A program made the position numbers and the translations under genes. From JAIPFM01 sp964494325 (GTDB lineage: Bacteria; Planctomycetota; Phycisphaerae; Sedimentisphaerales; Anaerobacaceae): DNA of 7,550 nucleotides. This document shows, one piece after another, positions 1-6,907 of the stretch (positions within the stretch are counted from its first letter, which is position 1; each line of letters starts with the position of its first letter). The notes under the pieces are model-generated. The model was not told the origin of the DNA, ran no database searches, and worked only from the letters and a program-made list of their open reading frames with translations. The stretch covers positions 1-7,550 of the forward strand of contig CAZBTJ010000210.1 of the NCBI GenBank assembly GCA_964494325.1, read 5' to 3'.

Positions 1-2258
1 CCATCCACACCAATCTGGAGGGTTGTGACATTTTGAACATTCATGGAAGTCAGATCAATATTCCAGGCCTGCCATGCACCCACTGCAATGTTCGTTGCAG
101 CCCGTGGGTAGGTCAGCTTGGTGTTGTTGATCTTGACATACAGCGTGCCTGTGTTCCCTGTTTGACCACTAAAGGCGATTGACAGGGTTTGAGCCCCACC
201 CACGGTCCAGTCTTGCGCGGGGGCAAATGTGCGTTCAGTTTGGGATGCCACATTACCTGAATTGCTGTAATAGAATGGCATTGACTGGCTACTACCTGGC
301 ATGGTGTTGGCAGTTTCCATAATGTCGCCATTATAGTGAGAACTGGCTACGCTCCAAATGTCATGGCCAATGCCGGCACCTGTGCCATTGCCATTGTACT
401 CGGCAGGGAAGAATTCATCGGCTGAATAGCCATATCCATCAAGCCATACCTGGAAGGGACGATCCGGACTGTCGTTGCCGTAACTCTCAAAATCTTCAAC
501 GACAATTGCAGACACGGTTGAGAAGCTCCATACAGGACCTGCCCACACAGACTCAGCCTCCAACTCGTTCACTTCATCCACGCGCCAGTAGTAGGTCGTA
601 CTCATTTCAAGGTCAAACGAGCTGAGGTCAATACTGTTGGTATTGGATGTGGCAGAAGGTGCCAGACCATCAGCGACTTCATTGGGATCTATACTGACAT
701 AGACAGTGCTTTGAGCCGCTTCACGGCCTGCACGCCAGGACACAACCGCGTTGGGGAGAATATCCACTGCCCCGGAGGCAGGCTCTGGTGTGCGGGCTGC
801 CGCAGGAATCATGTAAAACTGGACTTCACTCAGGCTGTAAGCCTGCATGAAGCCACCAAAGTTGCTTTGAATATTCAAACGAACCATCTTGGTGGCTATA
901 CCACCCATGGCAATTTCATCATACTGATTATAGGTGGGCAAACCAGGCGCGCGATTGAGCACTGTGTTGTCTTCGACTAATTCCCAGGTTTCGCCATCCG
1001 TTGAATACTCTATCTGAACATCCTTGACACCATAGCCAATGAAACCTTCTGCAGAACTGTTTGAGTTCCAGACCTTTATGGTATCCAGCTTTTTGACGCC
1101 ATCGAATTCGTATTGAATCCAAGGGGTCTCGTCATTCATCATCGTGAACCACATGGTTTCAGAGGCAATGCCATGTACGTTGTCTTCACCCAAGCCAGAA
1201 CCATTAATTGTGTTCTCGGGCAGTGACAAGTCGTTAGAAGAACTGGAGGCCGTGGCAATAATGTCCGCACCGGGAATTTGAATTGAATAGGGCTCTGCTG
1301 TGAAGTTCCAGACACTGCCTTTGCGAACGGTTCTATCCGGAGAAGTATTCACCTCATCCACACGCCAGAAATAAGTTTTGCCAAACTCAAAACGATCAGC
1401 ATCAAATGAATTCACGTCCAAATTTGAAGCCATTGGTACTGTAGCCGTATTAACATCTTCTACGCTATCACCCACATAGATATTGTGCTTCGCAGAATAG
1501 ATGCCAGGTGTCCAAGACAAACTGGCATCACGCAAGACATCAGAGGCCTCGTTCCCCGGATTCGGCCCAGAGGCGGCCCCAGGATCGCCCAACATAGCGC
1601 CGCCTTCACCAATGATATTTTCAAATGTAACAGTCCGCAATTCACCCGCTGTGTGTGAGGTCACGGCCAGACCGATGTATACCGGATCGGCCATCTCGAC
1701 ATCCTGAGAAGCACCTTCCTGTTCCCAGGTCACACCATCGGTGGACACGTAACCCGAAAAGGTATTTCCTTCACGAACCAGGCGAGCCCAATACGGCGGG
1801 GCAATACCAGCCAGTGGATGGTCAGACGCCGATGCCGCATCGGTTGTATCACGCCTTTGGAAGGTTGCACCACCACCATCACCACCAGTGATAGCCGTAA
1901 ACACGTTTATAGAACCGGTATCAAGGGTCTCGCGAATCATAATACCACCCTTGGTCCAATTGCTGGTGCCCGTACCGACGTTCGTTACGAGGACCGACAT
2001 GGCACCATCGCCACTTAGAGGGATAAACATATAATGAAAGTTATCAGCGGTGCCCCAAATATCAGCACCAGCACCGATAATTTCAAAGATTTTCCCATCT
2101 GCAGTGACCGCATCTCCTGCTTCGGGGCTGCCGACATCAGCGTGTGACCATGGTACCACGGGACCCGTTGTTTGCCCGAACCCGATTGACACGGCACAAA
2201 GTCCAATGAGGACAGCCGTAACAATTAAGGCACTCTTTTCTTTCACTTTTCTAGACAT
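1..2258 (-). CDS. Large secreted multidomain protein (DUF1349/LamG-like, Fn3-like, discoidin), 3' end outside window
   Basis: The frame is open for 752 codons from ATG 2258 to the left edge, so the C-terminus is missing. Residues 1-28 look like a Sec signal peptide (basic MSRKVKEK, then a hydrophobic stretch ending near GFGQ). Residues about 60-215 resemble a concanavalin-A-like DUF1349 domain (GGIMIRE 104-110, WARLVREGNTFSGY 157-170, DGVTWE 174-179, IGLAVTSH 195-202). Residues 240-322 and 493-582 are two related Fn3-like modules, each with YFWRVDEVN or YYWRVDEVN (296-304, 556-564). Residues about 330-485 between them look like an F5/8 type C (discoidin) domain (IQYEFDG, VQIEYSTDGETWE, RLNIQSNFGG). 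A further jelly-roll-like module starts at VVEDFESYG (586-594) and is cut off at the edge. These domains commonly bind carbohydrate or cell surfaces. An extracellular adhesin or glycan-associated role is inferred. No catalytic domain is visible. The start is supported by AAGGAG 7 nt upstream. Confidence 0.88.
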   Translation of the reverse strand, partial: MSRKVKEKSALIVTAVLIGLCAVSIGFGQTTGPVVPWSHADVGSPEAGDAVTADGKIFEIIGAGADIWGTADNFHYMFIPLSGDGAMSVLVTNVGTGTSNWTKGGIMIRETLDTGSINVFTAITGGDGGGATFQRRDTTDAASASDHPLAGIAPPYWARLVREGNTFSGYVSTDGVTWEQEGASQDVEMADPVYIGLAVTSHTAGELRTVTFENIIGEGGAMLGDPGAASGPNPGNEASDVLRDASLSWTPGIYSAKHNIYVGDSVEDVNTATVPMASNLDVNSFDADRFEFGKTYFWRVDEVNTSPDRTVRKGSVWNFTAEPYSIQIPGADIIATASSSSNDLSLPENTINGSGLGEDNVHGIASETMWFTMMNDETPWIQYEFDGVKKLDTIKVWNSNSSAEGFIGYGVKDVQIEYSTDGETWELVEDNTVLNRAPGLPTYNQYDEIAMGGIATKMVRLNIQSNFGGFMQAYSLSEVQFYMIPAAARTPEPASGAVDILPNAVVSWRAGREAAQSTVYVSIDPNEVADGLAPSATSNTNSIDLSSFDLEMSTTYYWRVDEVNELEAESVWAGPVWSFSTVSAIVVEDFESYGNDSPDRPFQVWLDGYGYSADEFFPAEYNGNGTGAGIGHDIWSVASSHYNGDIMETANTMPGSSQSMPFYYSNSGNVASQTERTFAPAQDWTVGGAQTLSIAFSGQTGNTGTLYVKINNTKLTYPRAATNIAVGAWQAWNIDLTSMNVQNVTTLQIGVD

Positions 2259-2265
2259 GCTTCTT

Positions 2266-2271
2266 CTCCTT
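2266..2271 (-). promoter_or_regulatory. Shine-Dalgarno of the large secreted protein
   Basis: On the minus strand AAGGAG lies 7 nt before ATG 2258. It fixes the start directly in front of a clean signal peptide. Confidence 0.8.
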
Positions 2272-2340
2272 CAAGTTTTCTATCCAAACCCAACAGCAAC
2301 GCACCGTTGGCGATAAATAACAAGCTTCTCTCACACCTGA

Positions 2341-2360
2341 TATGCGCATAAATCTTACCA
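2341..2360 (-). promoter_or_regulatory. Possible extended -10 promoter with adjacent palindromic operator
   Basis: Reading the minus strand, TGGTAAGAT (2352-2360) fits an extended -10 (TGn followed by TAAGAT, 4 of 6 to TATAAT). It is followed at once by the perfect palindrome TATGCGCATA (2341-2350), which would sit at the transcription start, about 83-92 bp before the ATG. No good -35 hexamer is present at 16-18 bp. Both elements are short enough to arise by chance, so this is only a candidate. Confidence 0.28.
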
Positions 2361-2565
2361 GCATTCCTTCCGAAATCATAAAATACAAGGGGCGGCAGAA
2401 TGCCTCAAAATACGCAACGTTCACAGCTTATTATGTCATACTATGGGCTATTTAGCCTAGCTTCTTTATTGTATTTTTCCAATTTTTGGAATATTTTTTG
2501 TAACCCACCAAATAAAGCGCACACAATCCCTGCTAGCCAACCCAATAAAATTTGGAAAATGAGGC

Positions 2566-2587
2566 TTAAAACGGGCAGAATTGCCCG
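2566..2587 (-). terminator. Rho-independent terminator after hisD
   Basis: On the minus strand a perfect 6-bp stem CGGGCA/TGCCCG encloses the loop ATTC and is followed directly by TTTT. It begins 8 nt after the hisD TAG stop codon. The compact GC stem, tetraloop, T run and position make it a convincing terminator for the two-gene unit ending in hisD. Confidence 0.8.
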
Positions 2588-2595
2588 ATCAAGGG

Positions 2596-3903
2596 CTATT
2601 TTTTGAATCGTACCTGCACACTTTTGGCATGCGCATCCAACCCCTCGGTTGTGGCCAGGGCCACAATATGCGGGACACTGTCCCGAAGCTTTTTTTCATC
2701 GTAAGAGATGATACTGGTTGATTTTATGAAGCTGTTGCTACTTAACGCACTGAAAAATCTGGCGGTCCGACCTGTGGGCAGGGTATGGCTGGGGCCCGCC
2801 CAGTAGTCACCCACTGCGACGGGCGTATACGCCCCAAGGAACATGGCACCGGCGTTTTTGATGCGGTTTGCCACCGCCTGAGTTTGATCGCCACATTGAA
2901 TTTCAAGATGCTCAGTGGCCAATAGGTTGGCCTGCTCCACCATATTATCAATACTGTCAAACGCGATAATGCTGCTAAAACGCAACAGGCAGTCGATGGT
3001 CCCCTCTGAGCGATCCAGCGTGACCACCTGTTTTTTTAGTTCTTCCAGGACCGACTGAGCCAGGCTGTCCGAATCGGTAAATACCACAGCACTGCCAGGG
3101 GCGTGCTCAGCCTGACTCAACATGTCAGCGGCAACCCAGGCTGGATTTGCCTGATCATTGGCCAGAATCAGGACTTCACTCGGGCCAGCTATGGAGTCAA
3201 TGTCCACACGGCCAAAGACCTTTCGCTTGGCCATCTGAACCCATTGATTACCTGGTCCCACAATTTTGTGAACCGGCTTGATGGTTTCAGTCCCATAGGC
3301 AAGGGCTGCTACGGCATGAGCCCCCCCCATACGATACACTTCCGTGATCCCAAGCTCATAACACACACCCAGAATCACCGGATGAATAGACCCCTGGTAA
3401 CGGGGTGGAGAAATCACGGCGATATCTCGCACCCCAGCCACCTGAGCAGGTACAACGGTCATGATGACTGTAGACGGCAACGGCGCAGACGCGCCAGGCA
3501 CACACACACCTACGCGTTCAATTGCTGAATAGCGAATACCAGGGTGAGACCGTTTGTCTCCCACAAATATGGCCCGTTGATAGCTTCGCACATTATCAAT
3601 GGCCAACCTAAGAGACTCAAGCAAGGCCGGAGGCAGTTGTTCATGCGCCGCCTTCAATGCTTCCGGCGAGACACGCAGCTCATCCTCTTCGAGTTCGACT
3701 TGGTCAAACCGTTGTGTAAAGTCCAGCAGGGCCTTGTTTTTGGTCTGTTTGACCTTCTGAATAATCCCAGTCAATGTCACATCTTCAGGGCTTCCATCTT
3801 CAAAATAAGTCGCAGCCTGGGCAGCCTCATAAATACCTTCAAGCTTATCTGACCAATTGGGATCCTGATAGTTAAACAAAATACGGTCTAGAGACTCACT
3901 CAT
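2596..3903 (-). CDS. hisD: Histidinol dehydrogenase
   Basis: HisD is a cytoplasmic zinc enzyme that oxidises L-histidinol to L-histidine via the aldehyde, using two NAD+, as the end of histidine biosynthesis. The 435-residue length matches the family. Visible family motifs are MGGAHAVAALAYGTETI (192-208), GPGN (216-219), AGPSEVLILA (239-248), SQAEH (263-267), TEHLEI (330-335), GDYWAGPSHTLPTG (365-378) and LDAHAKS (422-428). By analogy with the E. coli enzyme, Q264, H267, D366 and H425 should bind zinc, and E331 and H332 should be the catalytic pair. All are present, so the enzyme looks intact. It starts 12 bp after the preceding gene's stop, with AAGGA in that gap, and so is probably co-transcribed with it. 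A terminator follows, and no other his gene is visible here. Confidence 0.97.
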   Translation of the reverse strand: MSESLDRILFNYQDPNWSDKLEGIYEAAQAATYFEDGSPEDVTLTGIIQKVKQTKNKALLDFTQRFDQVELEEDELRVSPEALKAAHEQLPPALLESLRLAIDNVRSYQRAIFVGDKRSHPGIRYSAIERVGVCVPGASAPLPSTVIMTVVPAQVAGVRDIAVISPPRYQGSIHPVILGVCYELGITEVYRMGGAHAVAALAYGTETIKPVHKIVGPGNQWVQMAKRKVFGRVDIDSIAGPSEVLILANDQANPAWVAADMLSQAEHAPGSAVVFTDSDSLAQSVLEELKKQVVTLDRSEGTIDCLLRFSSIIAFDSIDNMVEQANLLATEHLEIQCGDQTQAVANRIKNAGAMFLGAYTPVAVGDYWAGPSHTLPTGRTARFFSALSSNSFIKSTSIISYDEKKLRDSVPHIVALATTEGLDAHAKSVQVRFKK

Positions 3904-3909
3904 ATTGCG

Positions 3910-3914
3910 TCCTT
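3910..3914 (-). promoter_or_regulatory. Shine-Dalgarno of hisD
   Basis: AAGGA lies 6 nt before the hisD ATG and begins one base after the TAA stop of the upstream gene. Ribosomes ending the upstream gene would cover this site, so translational coupling is plausible. Confidence 0.7.
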
Positions 3915-3915
3915 T

Positions 3916-4692
3916 TTACTGCCCAAAATTGCCGTGATTAAACACACGCAATGCCCTTTGAAGATAAATATACGTTTGGCCTCTAAACACGGTGGTCATG
4001 CCCGCAATACTAAATCTGTAGGGACCTACCCCCATGTTCTGAAGGCATTCGATACGTTCCAGTGCCCGACATGGCAACACCTGAACAGGCGACTCGCCCA
4101 CAGAATACCCGAGTCCGTCAAATACAAATACTTTCTTTTCCTTATGGGTTCTGACATAACCAAGTCGATTTATGAGGATCTTGTTTGTCAACACCGTAGC
4201 CACCTTTGGCAATGACCGCGAATGGACTACTGGCTGCTCTGCCATACGTTTTCTGACGGCCTCTGGTATTTGGATCCGATTCACCTTAGCAGACGCGTTT
4301 GCCTGTGACGCCGATCTGTCCGATGCCTGTTTGACGGCCGGGCTTAGAGAAAAGTAATTCATGAGGAACACATAATTCTTATCATGATACTGAGCGATCT
4401 TGGCCCACACACGCAAATCCGTATCAAGAGTGACCTTGGCATCTCCCAATATGATTTCCAGCATGCTGCAGGGCAGCAGTTCCATGCGTGTCCCCTTGGG
4501 CACCACGATTTTCTTATCTTTGATCTCACTGTGAATTTCAAGAAACCAGGGACCTTTGTCTGACATCGCAACCACACGCGCCGGCACCGATTTTGCGTAC
4601 AAACCATCGCGAAGCAGCGGCGCCCCCCAAACCGAACCTGTCATAATCAGCAGACCAAGCCCACATGCCAATAGGCATCGTTTTCGATTCAT
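3916..4692 (-). CDS. Exported protein of unknown function with two copies of a beta-rich domain
   Basis: I do not recognise a named family. The preferred start, ATG 4692, gives 258 residues and has GGAG 5 nt upstream. It opens with a typical signal peptide (MNRKRC, hydrophobic LLACGLGLLIMTGSV, cleavage near WGA at 22-24), so the product is probably periplasmic or otherwise outside the cytoplasm. The mature part seems to hold a duplicated domain, about 38-118 and 178-252. Both copies have a LLPC or VLPC motif (C75, C208) followed by LE, and a YVFL or YIYL strand (107-110, 241-244) 32 or 33 residues after the cysteine. The linker at 119-165 is Ala/Ser/Lys/Arg-rich and probably flexible. A start at 4740 would add 16 residues before the signal peptide and lacks a good ribosome site. 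hisD follows after 12 bp. No catalytic motif is apparent, and a structural or binding role is only a guess. Confidence 0.85.
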   Translation of the reverse strand: MNRKRCLLACGLGLLIMTGSVWGAPLLRDGLYAKSVPARVVAMSDKGPWFLEIHSEIKDKKIVVPKGTRMELLPCSMLEIILGDAKVTLDTDLRVWAKIAQYHDKNYVFLMNYFSLSPAVKQASDRSASQANASAKVNRIQIPEAVRKRMAEQPVVHSRSLPKVATVLTNKILINRLGYVRTHKEKKVFVFDGLGYSVGESPVQVLPCRALERIECLQNMGVGPYRFSIAGMTTVFRGQTYIYLQRALRVFNHGNFGQ

Positions 4693-4697
4693 AACTA

Positions 4698-4701
4698 CTC
4701 C
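4698..4701 (-). promoter_or_regulatory. Ribosome binding site that decides the start of the exported protein
   Basis: GGAG sits 5 nt before ATG 4692 on the minus strand. The alternative upstream ATG at 4740 has no purine-rich site at proper spacing and would bury the signal peptide behind 16 residues. Confidence 0.65.
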
Positions 4702-4768
4702 ATTCGTTTTGATATGCGTTCTATCCTTAATCAATCGCATCTATTTCAACTATTGACAGGACTTCTGC

Positions 4769-4794
4769 AAAAAACCCTGTGGTGTACAGTTTTT
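4769..4794 (-). terminator. Possible weak terminator between acn and the exported protein gene
   Basis: On the minus strand AAAACTGT, loop ACACC, then ACAG-GG-TTTT form an A/T-flanked hairpin with a 2-nt bulge, and the T run (TTTTTT) is part of and beyond the stem. The GC core is only about 4 bp, so the call is weak. If real, it would separate acn from the downstream pair, and its A and T tracts could work in both directions. Confidence 0.3.
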
Positions 4795-4833
4795 AGTTTT
4801 TAATAAAATGCGTGTTTCATGCTGGAAACTGCC

Positions 4834-4851
4834 TACTGAAAACTGAAAACT
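4834..4851. repeat. Short tandem repeat GAAAACT x2 with partial flanking copies
   Basis: Two perfect consecutive GAAAACT units (4838-4844 and 4845-4851) are preceded by the related GGAAACTGCCTACT. The pattern ACTGAAAACTGAAAACT is low-complexity intergenic sequence just beyond the acn stop codon. It could be one copy of a dispersed intergenic repeat, but a single window cannot show that. Confidence 0.45.
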
Positions 4852-4870
4852 TGAAGTTTGCAAAACTTCA
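4852..4870 (-). other. Perfect hairpin spanning the acn stop codon
   Basis: TGAAGTTT and AAACTTCA (8-bp perfect inverted repeat, 3-nt loop) overlap the TGA stop codon of acn at 4868-4870. The stem is AT-rich and no continuous T run follows on the minus strand (AGTTTTCAGTTTTC), so it fits an mRNA 3'-end stabiliser or weak terminator better than a classical one. Confidence 0.45.
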
Positions 4871-6826
4871 GCATTGATTCATTTTACGCGTAAAACTCAA
4901 TAATCCATCAGCCAATAGAATCTGGCGATCTCTGGGCGACAAAGTCAGATCAGCCACAAATGTGCTGCCATCCGCTTGGGTCACAGTCACTTGATCACTG
5001 TTCTGCACAGCCTCTCTGAGCCCCTTTATCTCGAGCATGTCATCCTGAGACAGACTGTCATAATCGGCAGAATCAGCAAACGTCAAGGGCACGATGCAAA
5101 AGTTAATCAAATTGGCCCGATGAATACGCTCAATACTCTTGGCCAAAACCGCACGCACCCCCAAATACATGGGGCACAAAGCAGCGTGTTCGCGTGAGGA
5201 GCCCTGGCCATAGCTCTGCCCGGCCACAATAATCCCGCCAATGCCCGCAGCCTTGAGCATCAAACCTCGGTCTGCAAAGGTTGGCTTTCCCTCCTCGCTA
5301 AAGCAGTTAAACACCACCTTGGCATATTCGGGCACATTGGACCGCAATTTCAAAAATGTGCCAGCCGGCATGATGTGATCCGTCGTAATCTTGTCTTCAC
5401 ACTTGAGGATGACCTGACCGGTCAATGACTCTGCCAGGGCCGCAGGAGCCTCGGGTACCACAATGGTCGGACCCCTATGGACCGTCATCTCCTGAGCCTC
5501 TTTTTCCGTGGCTGGCCGCTGAATCATTCGATCATCCACGTCAAATGCGTCAGGCAATGACATGGCGGGGTATGTGATGTCAAGGGAGCGAGGATCTGTC
5601 AGCTTGCCAGTCAAGGCAGCCGCCACCGCGGTCTCTGGGCTGACCAAATAGACCTGATCGCCTTTGGAGCCTGATCGGCCGGCAAAATTTCGATTAAAGG
5701 TTCTCAAACTGACTGCACCGCTGCCAGGCGAAAAACCCTGGCCAATACAGGGCCCACAACCAGATTCCAGCAAACGAGCCCCTGCAGCAATCACATCTGC
5801 CAGAGCCCCATTCTTGGCCATCATATTCAACACCTGCTTGCTGCCGGGGGCAATGCCAAGTTCCACGGACGGATGGACTTCACGTCCCTTCAGCACATTG
5901 GCCACCATCATCATGTCACTCAAGCTGGAATTGGTACAACTGCCAATCACCACCTGTTGCACGTCCATACCCGAGATCTCTCGAATGCTCCGAACATTGT
6001 CAGGAGACGACGGACAGGCTGCCATGGGCTCCAGATCTGTCAGGCTGATCTCTATCACACGGTCATATGCGGCATCGGTATCGGCGGCCATGGGGCTATA
6101 GTCCTGCGCCCGCCCCTGAGCCACCAGGAAGTCTCGGGTCGATGCATCGCTGGGGAACACACTCGTGGTCACACCCAGTTCTGCCCCCATATTCGTAATC
6201 GTCGCACGCTGAGGCACAGACAAGCTGGCCACACCGTCACCAAAGTATTCTACGATCCACCCCACATTGCCCTTGGTCGTCAGGATGCTCAGCAACTTGA
6301 TAATCACATCCTTGGCAGCGACCCAGTCTCTTAACTGACCGGTTAATTTTACGCCTGCCACCTTGGGAGCGGCCATAAAAAACGCGCCACCTGCCATGGC
6401 CACAGAGACGTCCATCCCGCCTGCACCAATGGCCAACATCCCGATGCCACCGCCAGTGGGGGTGTGGGAATCACTGCCGAGGAGAATCGTCCCTGGCTTT
6501 CCAAAGCGTTCCAAATGCACCTGATGGCAAATACCATTGCCCGGCCGGGAATGATACACTCCGCTCTTGGCTGCCACAGTCTGGAGATACAGGTGATCAT
6601 TGTGGTTTTCAGGGCCAAAACCAGCCATATTGTGATCCACATAGCTGACAGACACATCCGTTTTGACACGCCCGCCCCCCATGGATTCGTACAACAAAAA
6701 GGCGGTTGTGCCCGTCGCATCCTGGGTCAACGTCTGATCAATCCGAATACCAATGGGCTCGCCCGCCTTGAGTTGACCTTCTTTTATGTGTTTTTCCAAT
6801 ATTTTATAGACAATTGTCTGCCCCAT
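4868..6826 (-). CDS. acn: Aconitate hydratase (short Aquifex-type putative aconitase)
   Basis: The enzyme interconverts citrate and isocitrate through cis-aconitate in the TCA cycle, using a [4Fe-4S] cluster in the cytoplasm. The three cluster cysteines are visible: C297 in GSCTNSS, and C357 and C360 in SGCGPCIG. Other family motifs are VDHN (63-66), GSDSHTPTGGGIGMLAIGAGGMDV (117-140), the swivel-domain KITTDHIMPAGT (479-490) and the active-site QSYGQGSSREHAAL (537-550). At 652 residues it is far shorter than AcnA (about 890) or AcnB (about 865), which fits the Aquifex-type putative aconitase class and a mitochondrial-like core layout. The related 3-isopropylmalate and homoaconitate dehydratases usually have separate or shorter subunits, and the fused C-terminal swivel domain argues for aconitase. 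The start is supported by AAGGAG 9 nt upstream. It appears intact. Confidence 0.93.
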   Translation of the reverse strand: MGQTIVYKILEKHIKEGQLKAGEPIGIRIDQTLTQDATGTTAFLLYESMGGGRVKTDVSVSYVDHNMAGFGPENHNDHLYLQTVAAKSGVYHSRPGNGICHQVHLERFGKPGTILLGSDSHTPTGGGIGMLAIGAGGMDVSVAMAGGAFFMAAPKVAGVKLTGQLRDWVAAKDVIIKLLSILTTKGNVGWIVEYFGDGVASLSVPQRATITNMGAELGVTTSVFPSDASTRDFLVAQGRAQDYSPMAADTDAAYDRVIEISLTDLEPMAACPSSPDNVRSIREISGMDVQQVVIGSCTNSSLSDMMMVANVLKGREVHPSVELGIAPGSKQVLNMMAKNGALADVIAAGARLLESGCGPCIGQGFSPGSGAVSLRTFNRNFAGRSGSKGDQVYLVSPETAVAAALTGKLTDPRSLDITYPAMSLPDAFDVDDRMIQRPATEKEAQEMTVHRGPTIVVPEAPAALAESLTGQVILKCEDKITTDHIMPAGTFLKLRSNVPEYAKVVFNCFSEEGKPTFADRGLMLKAAGIGGIIVAGQSYGQGSSREHAALCPMYLGVRAVLAKSIERIHRANLINFCIVPLTFADSADYDSLSQDDMLEIKGLREAVQNSDQVTVTQADGSTFVADLTLSPRDRQILLADGLLSFTRKMNQC

Positions 6827-6835
6827 CGCACAGCA

Positions 6836-6841
6836 CTCCTT
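6836..6841 (-). promoter_or_regulatory. Shine-Dalgarno of acn
   Basis: AAGGAG lies 9 nt before ATG 6826 on the minus strand. It supports this start, which begins the protein at MGQTIVYKIL, the expected N-terminal helix of this aconitase class. Confidence 0.75.
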
Positions 6842-6878
6842 TCACATGCCAAAATCATCTGTTTTTAGTCAGAGGAGC

Positions 6879-6907
6879 ACTTTAGCAGAATTGCAGGGCA
6901 AATACAA
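6879..6907 (-). promoter_or_regulatory. Candidate sigma70-type promoter of acn
   Basis: On the minus strand TTGTAT (6902-6907) and TAAAGT (6879-6884) are separated by exactly 17 nt. They match TTGACA at 3 positions plus spacing, and TATAAT at 4 of 6. The leader would be roughly 45-50 nt. The -35 lies in the T-rich tail of the preceding terminator. Plausible, but the hexamers are imperfect. Confidence 0.35.

Larger units (their letters stand above)
2259..2595. other. 337-bp AT-rich intergenic region between hisD and the large secreted protein gene
   Basis: No credible gene is present; the plus-strand reading frames here are short and have no recognisable product. The region holds the hisD terminator at its right end. 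In its middle are AT-rich palindromes: TTCCAA-TTT-TTGGAA at 2477-2491, and GGCA-GAA-TGCC at 2394-2404, which resembles the core of the hisD terminator. Further left are the 10-bp palindrome TATGCGCATA at 2341-2350 and a small hairpin CAACG-CAC-CGTTG at 2297-2309, in the presumed leader of the secreted protein gene. It most likely serves as that gene's promoter and leader region. Confidence 0.6.

Noticed and set aside
1655..1891. Plus-strand frame ending in a run of histidines that looks like a His-tag
   Set aside because: It is the antisense of GGDGGG codons (residues 125-130) in the large secreted protein, which has strong domain support on the minus strand.
2477..2498. TTCCAA-TTT-TTGGAA hairpin followed by a T run on the plus strand
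   Set aside because: The stem is AT-rich and weak, and no plus-strand gene ends nearby; it probably reflects the AT-rich spacer.
3103..3528. 141-codon plus-strand frame
   Set aside because: It lies entirely antisense to the well-conserved hisD, and its translation has no recognisable domain.
4693..4740. Upstream ATG at 4740 as the start of the exported protein
   Set aside because: It adds 16 residues ahead of a complete signal peptide and lacks a good ribosome site, whereas GGAG lies 5 nt before ATG 4692.
4753..4758. Consensus TTGACA on the plus strand
   Set aside because: No reasonable -10 hexamer lies 16-18 bp downstream, and no plus-strand gene follows.
5664..6334. Overlapping plus-strand frames of about 145 and 153 codons
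   Set aside because: Both are antisense to acn, overlap each other in different frames and show no protein-like motif pattern.
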